A DNA stretch of 64,000 bases from an uncultured Bacteroidales bacterium (GTDB lineage: Bacteria > Bacteroidota > Bacteroidia > Bacteroidales > Paludibacteraceae), in NCBI GenBank assembly GCA_902765485.1, contig CACWZZ010000007.1, positions 57,233 to 121,232 on the forward strand. The letters run 5' to 3'. Position 1 is the stretch's first letter; each line of letters starts with the position of its first letter. The notes beneath the pieces were generated by a model. The model was given only the letters and a program-made list of their open reading frames with translations, was not told where the DNA came from and did no database searches. Shown here piece by piece: positions 18,573-26,976 of the stretch. The position numbers and the translations under genes are program-made.

Positions 18573-19841
18573 TTATTTCTTCGCTTTCTTCAGTTTCGCC
18601 TGAAGAGCCTGAATCTCCTCCTCCTGATTGCGGATCGTCTTCAGCAACTCGTTCAACTCTTCGTTCTCGATGGTCGTCGGGTATTGCTCCTCTACGGTCT
18701 GCAGGAAATCAGACAGGATATTCATATAGTTGATGAACGCGTCGTAAGCGGACTCAAACTGCGTCTCACCCTGATCAATATGGTTCATGTAGTGTACGTA
18801 GTTCACGTCCTGCAATCTCAACCAGTTGGTCTTCAGGTTCTTGTCCTGGCACAGATGCACGCGCTCGGTCACGGCGTACAGTTTGTTCAATGCCTCTTGC
18901 TGCAAGTCGTTACCGGTATAGACGCTCAGATCCTTTGCCTCACCGCTCCATGTCAACGGATACGGACTTGACAGCACATCCTCTGCTGCCAGTTTCTTCG
19001 CTGCTTCAGCAGGAGTCATGAAGCCCATCTCGCGCTCCAGCACATAGTACGGCAGCGCTTTCAGGAAATCGAAGATACCGCTTCCGGCGTTCTGACGAAT
19101 ACCGAAAGTCTCGGCTCCAACCCAGATATTGATGATGTCTTCTCCCTCCGGCAGGGCTTGTGACTGGTTCGCATATTTCTCTGCGTCGATCGGGAAATTG
19201 CCCCATCCCGGATCCGAGAAATGGAAACTCAACTCGTCGCTCAGACCGGTGTTGCGAAGCAGCACTTTCATCTTCGGTGCACCCGCAGACTGATACATCT
19301 TGTTCGGCGTCTTCCAGCTGATCACATGCTTCGCGCCTTCCGTCAGAATGGTCTTGTAACCCATCTTGTTCAGGTTGTAAGCCAACTCGTCGGTGTACAG
19401 CAACTCCGTGTTCCAAACGGTCTGTGCTTTCACGCCGAGGATCGACTCCAGCAACTCGCCTTGACGTTTCAACTGGCTCTTGAACTCATCGGCATTGTAC
19501 TCCGACGCCAGCGAATAACTGTACGGAGTAGCGAGGAACTCAACGGCTTTCGTGGCTGCCAACTCTTTCAGAATATCAATCATCTCCGGGTTGAACTGCT
19601 CGAACATCTCGATCATCGTTCCGCTGATACTCAGCGCGCAGTGGAACTTGCCTTTACTCAGGCTGATCATGTCTTTCAATGTCTGGCAAAGAGGCAGATA
19701 AGACGTCTCTACCAACCAGTTTACGTGTTCTTCGGTCGCCATGTCGTCGTAGTAGTAATGATCATGACCGATTTCAAAGAAACGATAGCGCTTCAGACGA
19801 TAAGGAGCATGCATCTGGAAGCAAAAACATATATTTTTCAT
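18573..19841 (-). CDS. Glycoside hydrolase family 57 alpha-glucan enzyme
   Basis: A 422-residue cytoplasmic GH57 protein, without a signal peptide. The N-terminus MKNICFCFQMHAPYRLKRYR carries the HAPYRL signature of the family, and WNTELLYTDE (residues 143-152) carries the likely catalytic Glu. The C-terminus is a charged helix (IRNQEEEIQALQAKLKKAKK) suited to a coiled coil. GH57 members are alpha-amylases, 4-alpha-glucanotransferases or branching enzymes. Next to a GT4 synthase and a debranching enzyme, it probably remodels intracellular glycogen. It is transcribed after the GT4 gene, with a G-rich palindrome between them. Confidence 0.9.
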   Translation of the reverse strand: MKNICFCFQMHAPYRLKRYRFFEIGHDHYYYDDMATEEHVNWLVETSYLPLCQTLKDMISLSKGKFHCALSISGTMIEMFEQFNPEMIDILKELAATKAVEFLATPYSYSLASEYNADEFKSQLKRQGELLESILGVKAQTVWNTELLYTDELAYNLNKMGYKTILTEGAKHVISWKTPNKMYQSAGAPKMKVLLRNTGLSDELSFHFSDPGWGNFPIDAEKYANQSQALPEGEDIINIWVGAETFGIRQNAGSGIFDFLKALPYYVLEREMGFMTPAEAAKKLAAEDVLSSPYPLTWSGEAKDLSVYTGNDLQQEALNKLYAVTERVHLCQDKNLKTNWLRLQDVNYVHYMNHIDQGETQFESAYDAFINYMNILSDFLQTVEEQYPTTIENEELNELLKTIRNQEEEIQALQAKLKKAKK

Positions 19842-19891
19842 ATCTTTAAAAATTATCTGTTTTGAATTGTTTTTTCTCCCTCCCGTTTTTT

Positions 19892-19923
19892 CTCCCTCCT
19901 TTGAGGGGAGGGTTGGGGTGGGG
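19892..19923. repeat. G-rich palindromic element, intergenic copy 2
   Basis: A full 32-nt copy: arm CTCCCTCC, loop TTTGA, arm GGGGAGGG, then GGGG-T-GGGG. It ends on the base before the stop codon of the GT4 gene (19924). Confidence 0.85.
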
Positions 19924-21180
19924 TTACTTATTGATTACCATATCGTAAATCTTACGCACCTTGAGTCCTGCGTCGGACCATTTGATGTTGTTGACTTCAG
20001 CCATTCCGAGTTCGTGCAGGCTCTTGTACATCGCCGGATATTTGACGATTGCGTAGATCGCGTCTGCCATCGCATCGATGTCCCAGTAATCGGTCTTGAT
20101 TGCGTGTTGCAGGATCTCTGCGCAGCCGGACTGATGACTGATGATGGACGGACAGCCGACCTGCATCGCCTCCAACGGACTGATACCAAACGGCTCACTC
20201 ACACTCGGCATGATATAGACGTCGCTCATCGCTAGCATCTCTTGTACCTGCTTGCCGCGCATAAAGCCCGGGAAGTGGAACTTGTCCGCGATACCGAGTT
20301 TGGCTACGAGGTCAATCATCTCTGCCATCTTGTCGCCGCTACCGGCCATCACAAAACGAACGCCGTTCGTCTTGCTCAGCACGCGTGCTGCGGCTTCCAC
20401 GAAGTACTCCGGTCCTTTCTGCATCGTGATACGGCCCAGGAAAGTAACCAACTTGTCTTTCCGCTCCGGCTTGGAGAACTCCTCCGGATGAGCCAGCGGC
20501 TCAACGGCATTGTGAACCGTGCTCACCTTGCGCGGGTCGATTCCGTATTTCTCGATCACAGTACGACGCGTCAGGTTACTAACGCAAATGATATGGTCCG
20601 CTTCGTCCATTCCGCGTTTCTCGATGGCATAAACCGTCGGGTTCACATTGCCGCGGCTGCGGTCGAAATCGGTTGCGTGGACGTGGATCACAAGCGGCTT
20701 GCCGCTGATATGTTTGGCGAACACACCTGCCGGATAAGTCAACCAGTCGTGGCTGTGGATAATATCGAAATCCAGACTGTGCGCCAGCACGGAAGCGACT
20801 GCTTCATAGTTACCGATCTCTTCGATCAGGTTGTCCGGATAGCGGCCCGAGAAACCGACGCAACCTAAATCGTCTGTGCCGATACGGCGGTAGTCATAAC
20901 GGATGCCGTCGCGCAGGTGGTAATACTCCTCCGGGCTCATCTTGCCTTCCATCCGTTGCTTCACGTAGTCGTAATTGACATCTTTCCACACGATGGGCAC
21001 GCTGTTAGCGCCGATGATACGCAAGAAACTCTGATCCTCGTCGCCCCACGGCTTTGGAATGACGAACGTGATATGCATGTCTTCCTGTTGAGCCATGCCG
21101 CGGGTCAAACCGTAACTGGCGGTTCCTAAACCTCCTAAGATATGAGGGGGAAACTCCCAACCGAACATTAGTGCTTTCAT
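19924..21180 (-). CDS. GT4-family glycogen synthase-like glycosyltransferase
   Basis: A 418-residue GT-B fold enzyme. It starts MKALMFGWEFPPHILGGLGT, a glycogen/starch synthase-like N-terminus with the GGLG nucleotide-sugar loop. The C-terminal Rossmann half contains VTFLGRITMQKGPEYFVEAA and the EX7E-type motif MPSVSEPFGISPLEAMQVG. The substrate is probably UDP- or ADP-glucose and the product alpha-1,4-glucan. Its ATG overlaps the end of the debranching-enzyme gene by four bases (ATGA), and GH57 follows. This gives an operon of debranching enzyme, synthase and GH57. Confidence 0.9.
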   Translation of the reverse strand: MKALMFGWEFPPHILGGLGTASYGLTRGMAQQEDMHITFVIPKPWGDEDQSFLRIIGANSVPIVWKDVNYDYVKQRMEGKMSPEEYYHLRDGIRYDYRRIGTDDLGCVGFSGRYPDNLIEEIGNYEAVASVLAHSLDFDIIHSHDWLTYPAGVFAKHISGKPLVIHVHATDFDRSRGNVNPTVYAIEKRGMDEADHIICVSNLTRRTVIEKYGIDPRKVSTVHNAVEPLAHPEEFSKPERKDKLVTFLGRITMQKGPEYFVEAAARVLSKTNGVRFVMAGSGDKMAEMIDLVAKLGIADKFHFPGFMRGKQVQEMLAMSDVYIMPSVSEPFGISPLEAMQVGCPSIISHQSGCAEILQHAIKTDYWDIDAMADAIYAIVKYPAMYKSLHELGMAEVNNIKWSDAGLKVRKIYDMVINK

Positions 21181-23153
21181 AATTCTGCCTCCTTCTTTTC
21201 TTGTTCAGCTTCAGCCTGCTTATACTTCTTCAGCGTGTCCATGACGCTGATCACAGCCGCTACGCTCGGAGCGTAACTCATACCGCCGTGGCCTTTGTAC
21301 GGCGGGTTGCCGTCGTACATCTCGTTCAGCGTACCGATCGTCAACTGATCCATCTCGGCTTCGAAACCGACCAACAGACGCTCCATGAAACTGATTCCGC
21401 TGTATTTATATACGTTCATGTACGCACGCGCATAAGCCGCAATCGTGAACGGCCATACAGGACCGTTGTGGAAATTGCGGTCGCGCTCCTGCTGACCGCC
21501 GCGGTAGATCGGACGGTAGTCGCCGCTCTTCGGACTCAGAGTTCGCAAACCCTTCGGAGTCAGCAGCTCTTTCGTACAGATATCTACCACAGCCTTCTGC
21601 TGTTTCTTGTCCAGCGGGCTGTAAGGCAGTCCGGCTGCCCAGATCTGGTTCGGACGTACCTCGCGGTTCTCGTAGTTATCGATCACGAAATCATTCAGAT
21701 AAACACCATTCCAGAATACTTTCACGAATGCATCTTTGGTGATCTCGGCTTGGTATTCCATCAGGTCGGCACTCGTCTCTTTGCCCATCTCGCGCAGCAT
21801 CTCTGCCGTGAACCGCATCGCGTTGTACCACAGGGCGTTGATCTCTACCACATACCCCGTTCGCGGAGTGATCGGCCAACCGTTCTCGGTTGCGTTCATC
21901 CAGGTCGCAGGACGCTGTCTGCCGTCCACCCAGAGCAAGCCGTTCTGGTGCAGTTTGGCACGCGGATGGTTCTGCTTGCGATACCAAGTGATGATCTCTT
22001 GGCATAACTGACCGTACAACTCGGCTGCCTCGCGTACCGTATATTTATGCGCGTATTTCTGCGCAGCACGGATAAACCACAGCAACGCGTCTGGCTCGTC
22101 CATTCCGGTCATCTTGATGTCGTGGATCTTGCCTGCCATGAACTTCTGTATCTCGTCGATTGCCGTCTTGTTGATGATCGCGTCCCAGTATTCCGGACGG
22201 TCGATATCCAGCGTACAACTCGGCGTAGCGAAGAATGTGTTACGCGCGTCGGCGTGGAACCACGGGAAACCGGCTAACAAGTAACATTTGTCGCCTTCGC
22301 GCTTGTAGAACTGACTCGCGCTGTTCTTCAGCGTAGAGAACATGTCCTCGCGGCGGTTTCTACGCGCCAGCTCTTTCTTCCAGGTCGCCTTCAGAGTGCT
22401 TGTCTTGCATTCCGTCACACCGGCGGCGAAAATGATACTCTCGCCTTTCTTCATCGGCAGCTCGAAATAACCCGGAACCAGCAGATCCTCCTTGAATGCA
22501 TAGCCGCGTTCACGCTCTTTGCGGTACTCAATGTCTTTGTACCATTGCGGATCGTGGTGATACTCAACGGCTTTGCTGAACTGCATGTACAGATTCGGGA
22601 AACCCGGGTACATCCGGTTGAAACGACCGTTCTCGCACTCGTCCATGTTCGGATTAGCTAACGGGTTCTCGTGCGTCAACTCGTTCACGCTGCGGAAAGC
22701 CAGGAACGGACGGAAACGCAATACCGTCGGACTGCCGCTCTCTAACAGCGTGTAACGAATCAGCACACGCGGCTCGAAACTAACCAGCAAACGCTCTTTC
22801 TCCAATACCATCGCACCCACGCGGTAAACGGTCTTGGAAATCAATTCGCAGTCAAACTCGCGAATGTACTTGTGTCCGTTCGGGCTGAAATGGTTCTCGC
22901 CGTACTCGTGCAGACCTAGATTGAACTCTGCACCGTGTTGGATAACTGTCTCGTCCAAAGAACTCAGCAGCACAAAATTGTCCTCGCTGATCTCCGGAAT
23001 TGGCATCACCAACTGACCGTGGTATTTACGTGTGTTGCAATCCACCAGAGTGGTAGAGTTGTACACACCTGCACGGTTTGTCCGAATCATCTCTTTCTGG
23101 AGCGACCGCTCCAGATTAACAAGTACTGTCTTGTCAAAATTCAGATAACTCAT
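21177..23153 (-). CDS. Glycogen debranching enzyme (amylo-alpha-1,6-glucosidase)
   Basis: A 658-residue cytoplasmic protein with an N-terminal glycogen-debranching domain (residues 1-~260, NRAGVYNSTTLVDCNTRKYHG). It is followed by a six-hairpin glucosidase domain with LLWVDGRQRPATWMNATENG (near residue 400) and PRTGYVVEINALWYNAM. The C-terminus GGMSYAPSVAAVISVMDTL is typical. It removes alpha-1,6 branch glucose during glycogen breakdown. As the first gene of the operon with GT4 and GH57, it sets the group as a glycogen metabolism unit. Confidence 0.93.
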   Translation of the reverse strand: MSYLNFDKTVLVNLERSLQKEMIRTNRAGVYNSTTLVDCNTRKYHGQLVMPIPEISEDNFVLLSSLDETVIQHGAEFNLGLHEYGENHFSPNGHKYIREFDCELISKTVYRVGAMVLEKERLLVSFEPRVLIRYTLLESGSPTVLRFRPFLAFRSVNELTHENPLANPNMDECENGRFNRMYPGFPNLYMQFSKAVEYHHDPQWYKDIEYRKERERGYAFKEDLLVPGYFELPMKKGESIIFAAGVTECKTSTLKATWKKELARRNRREDMFSTLKNSASQFYKREGDKCYLLAGFPWFHADARNTFFATPSCTLDIDRPEYWDAIINKTAIDEIQKFMAGKIHDIKMTGMDEPDALLWFIRAAQKYAHKYTVREAAELYGQLCQEIITWYRKQNHPRAKLHQNGLLWVDGRQRPATWMNATENGWPITPRTGYVVEINALWYNAMRFTAEMLREMGKETSADLMEYQAEITKDAFVKVFWNGVYLNDFVIDNYENREVRPNQIWAAGLPYSPLDKKQQKAVVDICTKELLTPKGLRTLSPKSGDYRPIYRGGQQERDRNFHNGPVWPFTIAAYARAYMNVYKYSGISFMERLLVGFEAEMDQLTIGTLNEMYDGNPPYKGHGGMSYAPSVAAVISVMDTLKKYKQAEAEQEKKEAEL

Positions 23154-23223
23154 GATTTGTGATTTAATATTAAGTAATTTATGTTGTTTTGTAATTTTCT
23201 TTCTCTCTTTTTTCTTTTTTTGT

Positions 23224-23243
23224 ATCCGCCTATCTTGGCGGAT
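23224..23243. repeat. 20-nt dispersed palindrome (family B), copy 1
   Basis: ATCCGCC and GGCGGAT arms around a 6-nt centre, in the manC-debranching enzyme gap. The same palindrome recurs at 34309, 38858 and 55147. Confidence 0.85.
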
Positions 23244-23276
23244 CTCTTTTGTCTTTGTCTTAGTTTTTGTTTTTTC

Positions 23277-23368
23277 CCTTGCGCCCTCGCGCCCTCTGCC
23301 CTCGCGCCCTCTTTCCTTGCGTTCTCGCGCTCCGCGTTGTTCTGTGCTCGCGCCCTCTGTGCGCGAGT
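23277..23368. repeat. Degenerate GC-rich repeat (CGCGCCCTCT)
   Basis: An irregular array of CTCGCGCCCTCT-like units (at least four) fills most of the 264-nt gap between manC and the debranching enzyme. It runs into a G-rich palindromic element. No gene was seen. Confidence 0.7.
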
Positions 23369-23400
23369 CTCCCTCCCTTGAGGGGAGGGGCGGGGCGGGG
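23369..23400. repeat. G-rich palindromic element, intergenic copy 3
   Basis: A full 32-nt copy: arm CTCCCTCCC, loop TTGA, arm GGGGAGGG, then GCGGGGCGGGG. It lies 17 nt past the manC stop codon. Confidence 0.85.
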
Positions 23401-23417
23401 TTATTAGGCCGGGGTTC

Positions 23418-24614
23418 TTACAGCTCGCTCACAAACTGCTTGATCCGCTGCTCCTCGCGCTTCTTGCAAACCAGCAGCTTTCCGTCCTGCTCCACGATGA
23501 TCATGTCCTCCACGCCTTGCACGATAGCCGTCTTGCCTTGCTCCAGCACAACGATATTTCCCTTCGCGTCGTAGAAATGTGTCTCGCTGTGCAGACTCAC
23601 GTTGCCGTTTTCGTCTTTCTCGCTCAACTCGTACAAGCTGCCCCATGTGCCCAAATCGCTCCATCCGAAACTGCTCGGAATGACGAACACATTATTGGCT
23701 TTCTCCATGATGCCGTAGTCGATACTGATGCTCGGACATTTGGGGAACATCTCTTCGATGAACTTCTCCTCTTTCTCGGTTCCCATCAGCAACTCCCCTT
23801 CGCGGAAATGGTCTGCCACTTGTGGCAGCAGATACCGGAATGCCTCGCTGATCGTCTGCAAATTCCAGATGAAGATACCGCTGTTCCACAGAAAATCTCC
23901 GCTCTCCAGAAACACTTTCGCCATCTCCAGATTCGGCTTCTCCGTAAACGTCTTCACCGGATAAATCCCTTCTGACGGCTGATGGCTGATGTCTGATGGC
24001 TTCAAAAATTGAATGTATCCGTATCCCGTCTCCGGCCGTGTCGGTTGCATGCCAAGCGTACAGATCGCTTTGTTCCGGCTCACGAAATCAAACGCTTTAC
24101 GGATCGTGTCGCGGAATTTCTCTTCTTCCAAAATCAAATGGTCACTTGCCGCCACCACGATATTCGCCTGCATCTCCGGCTTACTCCAGTCGATGTCCAA
24201 ATAATTGGGCAACTGCGATGTCTCCGATCCGCCTTTCACTTTCCCGTCCTTGGTATAGCCTTGCTCAGACGTGTAACCATAGGCGCGTTGAAGACATAAC
24301 GCCCTAATACGCGCAGTCGCGTACGCGATACAAGGAGCCGTATTCCTGCGTGCTGGCTCGCACAAGATCTGACCTTCATTCAAATCAGGTATCTGCTCCA
24401 AAATCAAACGCTTGTAAGCCACGTTCGTCACAATGAACACATTCTCAATCGGCACCAAAGGCCTGAAACGGTCCACCGTCATCTGCAGCAAACTTCTACC
24501 CGTTCCGAAAAAGTCCAAAAACTGTTTCGGCTTCTCTTCCCTGCTGTACGGCCAGAAACGACTTCCCACGCCCCCGGCCATTATTACGCAATAATTGTTT
24601 TTCTTTTCTGTCAT
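23418..24614 (-). CDS. manC: Mannose-1-phosphate guanylyltransferase
   Basis: Makes GDP-mannose from mannose-1-phosphate and GTP. The nucleotidyltransferase loop VIMAGGVGSRFWPYSREEKP is at the N-terminus. FLWNSGIFIW, SFGWSDLGTWGSLYEL and VLEQGKTAIVQGVEDMIIVE follow as in the family. I start at 24614 (MTEKKNNYC); the in-frame ATG at 24656 lies inside a 21-nt palindrome and adds only 14 atypical residues. At 398 residues it is the monofunctional form, without a phosphomannose isomerase domain. A short insertion (SDISHQPSEG) is coded by four 7-nt GCCATCA-like units near 23973-24000. Confidence 0.93.
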   Translation of the reverse strand: MTEKKNNYCVIMAGGVGSRFWPYSREEKPKQFLDFFGTGRSLLQMTVDRFRPLVPIENVFIVTNVAYKRLILEQIPDLNEGQILCEPARRNTAPCIAYATARIRALCLQRAYGYTSEQGYTKDGKVKGGSETSQLPNYLDIDWSKPEMQANIVVAASDHLILEEEKFRDTIRKAFDFVSRNKAICTLGMQPTRPETGYGYIQFLKPSDISHQPSEGIYPVKTFTEKPNLEMAKVFLESGDFLWNSGIFIWNLQTISEAFRYLLPQVADHFREGELLMGTEKEEKFIEEMFPKCPSISIDYGIMEKANNVFVIPSSFGWSDLGTWGSLYELSEKDENGNVSLHSETHFYDAKGNIVVLEQGKTAIVQGVEDMIIVEQDGKLLVCKKREEQRIKQFVSEL

Positions 24615-24652
24615 TTTTTTTTGTGTTTTTATAGTATCTTTTGGTATTATAT

Positions 24653-24673
24653 ACATAGTATATAATACTATGT
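24653..24673. repeat. 21-nt palindrome upstream of manC
   Basis: ACATAGTAT and ATACTATGT flank a 3-nt centre. This perfect 9-bp palindrome just upstream of the manC coding region could be an operator or a leader hairpin. Confidence 0.6.
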
Positions 24674-24693
24674 GTGTTGATCTGCTTTAATTA

Positions 24694-24743
24694 GTGCGTG
24701 GTAAGTGCGTGATAAGTGTGTGATAAGTGCGAGATAAGTGCGT
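24694..24743. repeat. 11-nt tandem repeat (GTGCGTGATAA)
   Basis: Four to five units of GTGCGTGATAA with single changes lie in the 386-nt divergent gap between manC and gldD. Similar arrays recur at 34473 and 56255. The rest of the gap (24744-24900) holds imperfect GCATATC-CC repeats and no gene. Confidence 0.85.
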
Positions 24744-24980
24744 CATTTTCGTGGTTGTTTGCTGGTTCTTGCTATCTCCCTGCATATCTCCGCGTATCCT
24801 CCGCATATCCCTTGCAGCCCCCACCTGCATATCCCGTCTCTTCACTTCCCCTCTCTGGCACATCTGCTTACGCTATTTACAGAATACGGGCACAAAGTTA
24901 CAACATTTTTTTGATATATGCAAGCGCGCGCGTACTTTTTTATTAAAAAAGCACTTTTTTGCCTCAAAAATAAACTTCTT

Positions 24981-25023
24981 TCAACTTTCAACTTTCAACT
25001 TTCAACTTTTATTTGTAACTTTG
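24981..25023 (+). promoter_or_regulatory. gldD promoter with a heptamer array in the -33 region
   Basis: The -7 element TAACTTTG (25016-25023) is clear, but the expected -33 position is filled by four units of TCAACTT (24981-25008) with no TTTG. The array either replaced or substitutes for the upstream promoter element. Confidence 0.55.
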
Positions 25024-25042
25024 CACCATAAATTGGAATAAT

Positions 25043-25726
25043 ATGGGCTTTCGGCAAAGAAACATCTTACAGCAAAGCGGTCTTACAGCAAAGCGGTCCT
25101 ACAGTTTTAGCGGTCTTACAGCGCTAGCGGTCTGTGCTTTGGCGCTCTTTTTGTGTGTCTCGTGCAGCGCTCCCACCTCCCCGCGTCCGTACGGCTATTA
25201 CCGTATCACCACGCCCGACACCGCCTATACGGACTTTCAACTATCAACTATCAACTCTCAACTCTCAACTCCCCCTTCAGGGGGCTGGGGGGCTTACCCA
25301 TACACCTTTTCTGTCTCCAGAAACGCCATCATCCAACCCCAAGAGAAAGAGAACGAACGCTACTGGATCAACCTCTATTACCCGTCCTTGAACGCCACAA
25401 TCCATTGTTCGTACAAACCTGTGCATAACAATCTGCGCGAACTCACCAACGATGCGCTGGAGTTTGTCTATCGCAACGCCTCCTTCGCAACCGCTATACC
25501 CGAACAAGACTACTCCCATCCGGAGGCGAACGTCTATGGAGTACTCTTCGATTTGGAGGGAAACACAGCCTCGTCCTGCCAGTTTTTTGTGACCGATTCC
25601 ACCCGCCATTTCTTCCGGGCTTCGGTCTATTGCAACTGTCCGCCGAACGCCGATTCCCTCGCCCCTGTCTATCAATACCTCCGCACGGACATCATCAAAA
25701 TGGTTGAAACTTTCCAATGGCAATGA
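25043..25726 (+). CDS. gldD: Gliding-motility/type IX secretion lipoprotein GldD
   Basis: A 227-residue lipoprotein with hydrophobic segment ALAVCALALFLCVSC and the lipidated Cys near residue 43. The mature part follows the GldD pattern closely: YGYYRITTPDTAY, PYTFSVSRNAII, WINLYYPSLNATIHCSYKPV, VYGVLFDLEGNTASSCQFFV and TDSTRHFFRASVY. GldD is a cell-envelope component needed for gliding and linked to type IX secretion. Two repeat insertions are visible: a 16-nt repeat (CTTACAGCAAAGCGGT type) codes the N-terminal region, and five 7-nt TATCAAC units plus a truncated G-rich element (25235-25294) code a linker between the first two motifs. Confidence 0.88.
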   Translation: MGFRQRNILQQSGLTAKRSYSFSGLTALAVCALALFLCVSCSAPTSPRPYGYYRITTPDTAYTDFQLSTINSQLSTPPSGGWGAYPYTFSVSRNAIIQPQEKENERYWINLYYPSLNATIHCSYKPVHNNLRELTNDALEFVYRNASFATAIPEQDYSHPEANVYGVLFDLEGNTASSCQFFVTDSTRHFFRASVYCNCPPNADSLAPVYQYLRTDIIKMVETFQWQ

Positions 25727-26976
25727 AAAAAGAGCTCGAAATATCGAAATGTCGATCTCTCGAAATATCGGGAAAATCCCTCGCTCTTCTCCTCGATCCC
25801 GAGAAAGCAGACCTCGCCGCGCTTCCGATCACTTCGGAAGTCCACCCCGACTACATCTTCGTAGGCGGCTCCACCGGCGGCGACACCACTCCCTTCGTCC
25901 GTGCTTTGCGGGAAAAACTGGCAACCCTTTCTCCCTCCCTGCGGGGGAGGGATGGGGAGGGGCTTCCCATTGTCCTTTTTCCCGGATCGGCTGCCCAATT
26001 CACACCCGAAGCAGATGCCATTCTATACCTCTCTTTGTTGTCCGGAAATAACCCCGAATACCTTGTAGGTCAACATATTAAGTCTGCGCAAGCAATCCAT
26101 CACTCGTCCGTCGAAGTGATCCCGACCGGATATGTTCTGATTGACGGTGGGGTAGAGACTTCCACTATGCGCGTAACAAACACCAAACCGCTCTCTCCGA
26201 CCGACATAGACACGATCGTCAATACCTGTATCGCAGCCGAACTGATGGGTAAAAAAGCCATCTATCTTGAAGCCGGATCCGGCGCAAAGACACCCGTCTC
26301 GCCAGAGATCATCCGATCCGTCCGCGCGAACACCTCTGTCACACTCATCGTTGGCGGCGGCATCCGCACGCCCGAAGCGATGAACGCAGCTTATGCCGCC
26401 GGAGCGGACATAGTGGTCATAGGCAACCATTTCGAGTCCCATCCGGAATCCCTTGCGGACTTTGTCCGCCCTAGTTCAACTAGTTCTTCTAGTTTGTCTA
26501 GTTTGACTAGTTCTTCTAGTTCAACTAGTTCGACTAGTCCCTCTACCGACGAGCGCTTCATGGCGTTAGCCATAGAAGAAGCGCGTAAAGCTCTGAAAGC
26601 CGACGAAATCCCCATCGGATGTGTGATCGTCTCGCAGGGGCAGATCATCGGTCGCGGACATAACCTCACCGAGACCCTCGCAGATGTCACGGCGCACGCC
26701 GAGATACAAGCCATCACAGCCGCGTCGCAGACTCTCGGTGGTAAGTACCTGCCGGACGCTACCCTCTATGTCACGGTCGAACCGTGCGCCATGTGCGCAG
26801 GTGCCATCGGATGGGCGCAGATAAGCCGCATCGTCTATGGCGCTCCCGATCCCAAAAGAGGCTTTCAGACGTACGCTCCGCGAGCCTTCCACCCCAAAGC
26901 AAAAACCACTTCCGGCGTCCTCGAAACGGAGTGCCGCGCACTAATACAAGAATTTTTTAAATCCAAAAGATCATGA
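25717..26976 (+). CDS. Fusion: geranylgeranylglyceryl phosphate synthase + tRNA adenosine deaminase
   Basis: 419 residues joining two normally separate enzymes. Residues ~15-250 are a group II GGGP synthase, which joins a prenyl diphosphate to sn-glycerol-1-phosphate: LALLLDPEKA, YIFVGGSTGG, LYLSLLSGNNPEYLVGQH, VIPTGYVLIDGG, IYLEAGSGAKTPV and LIVGGGIRTPE. Residues ~278-419 are a complete TadA-type deaminase that makes inosine-34 in tRNA, with zinc motifs HAEI (~327) and PCAMCAG (~359). Residues ~253-276 between them are only Ser/Thr/Leu, coded by eight 9-nt CTAGTTNNN units. A G-rich palindromic element adds SPSLRGRDGEGLP near residue 72. It overlaps gldD by 10 nt and the HD gene by 4 nt. Confidence 0.9.
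   Translation: MAMKKELEISKCRSLEISGKSLALLLDPEKADLAALPITSEVHPDYIFVGGSTGGDTTPFVRALREKLATLSPSLRGRDGEGLPIVLFPGSAAQFTPEADAILYLSLLSGNNPEYLVGQHIKSAQAIHHSSVEVIPTGYVLIDGGVETSTMRVTNTKPLSPTDIDTIVNTCIAAELMGKKAIYLEAGSGAKTPVSPEIIRSVRANTSVTLIVGGGIRTPEAMNAAYAAGADIVVIGNHFESHPESLADFVRPSSTSSSSLSSLTSSSSSTSSTSPSTDERFMALAIEEARKALKADEIPIGCVIVSQGQIIGRGHNLTETLADVTAHAEIQAITAASQTLGGKYLPDATLYVTVEPCAMCAGAIGWAQISRIVYGAPDPKRGFQTYAPRAFHPKAKTTSGVLETECRALIQEFFKSKRS
25931..25962 (+). repeat. G-rich palindromic element inside the GGGP synthase domain
   Basis: A full 32-nt copy with arm CTCCCTCCC, loop TGCG, arm GGGGAGGG, then ATGGGGAGGGG. It is translated as PSLRGRDGEGL between strand motifs that are adjacent in ordinary homologues. 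Confidence 0.88.
26471..26542 (+). repeat. 9-nt tandem repeat (CTAGTTNNN x8) coding a linker
   Basis: Eight exact 9-nt units beginning CTAGTT (the last is CTAGTC). They are read as CT-AGT-TNN, giving Ser-Ser-Thr/Ser/Leu triplets with no stop codon. The length of 72 nt keeps the frame. Confidence 0.92.

Noticed and set aside
24694-24743. Possible CRISPR array (also 34473-34527 and 56255-56299)
   Set aside because: Units are 11 nt and contiguous, with no unique spacers and no cas genes nearby. They are tandem repeats.
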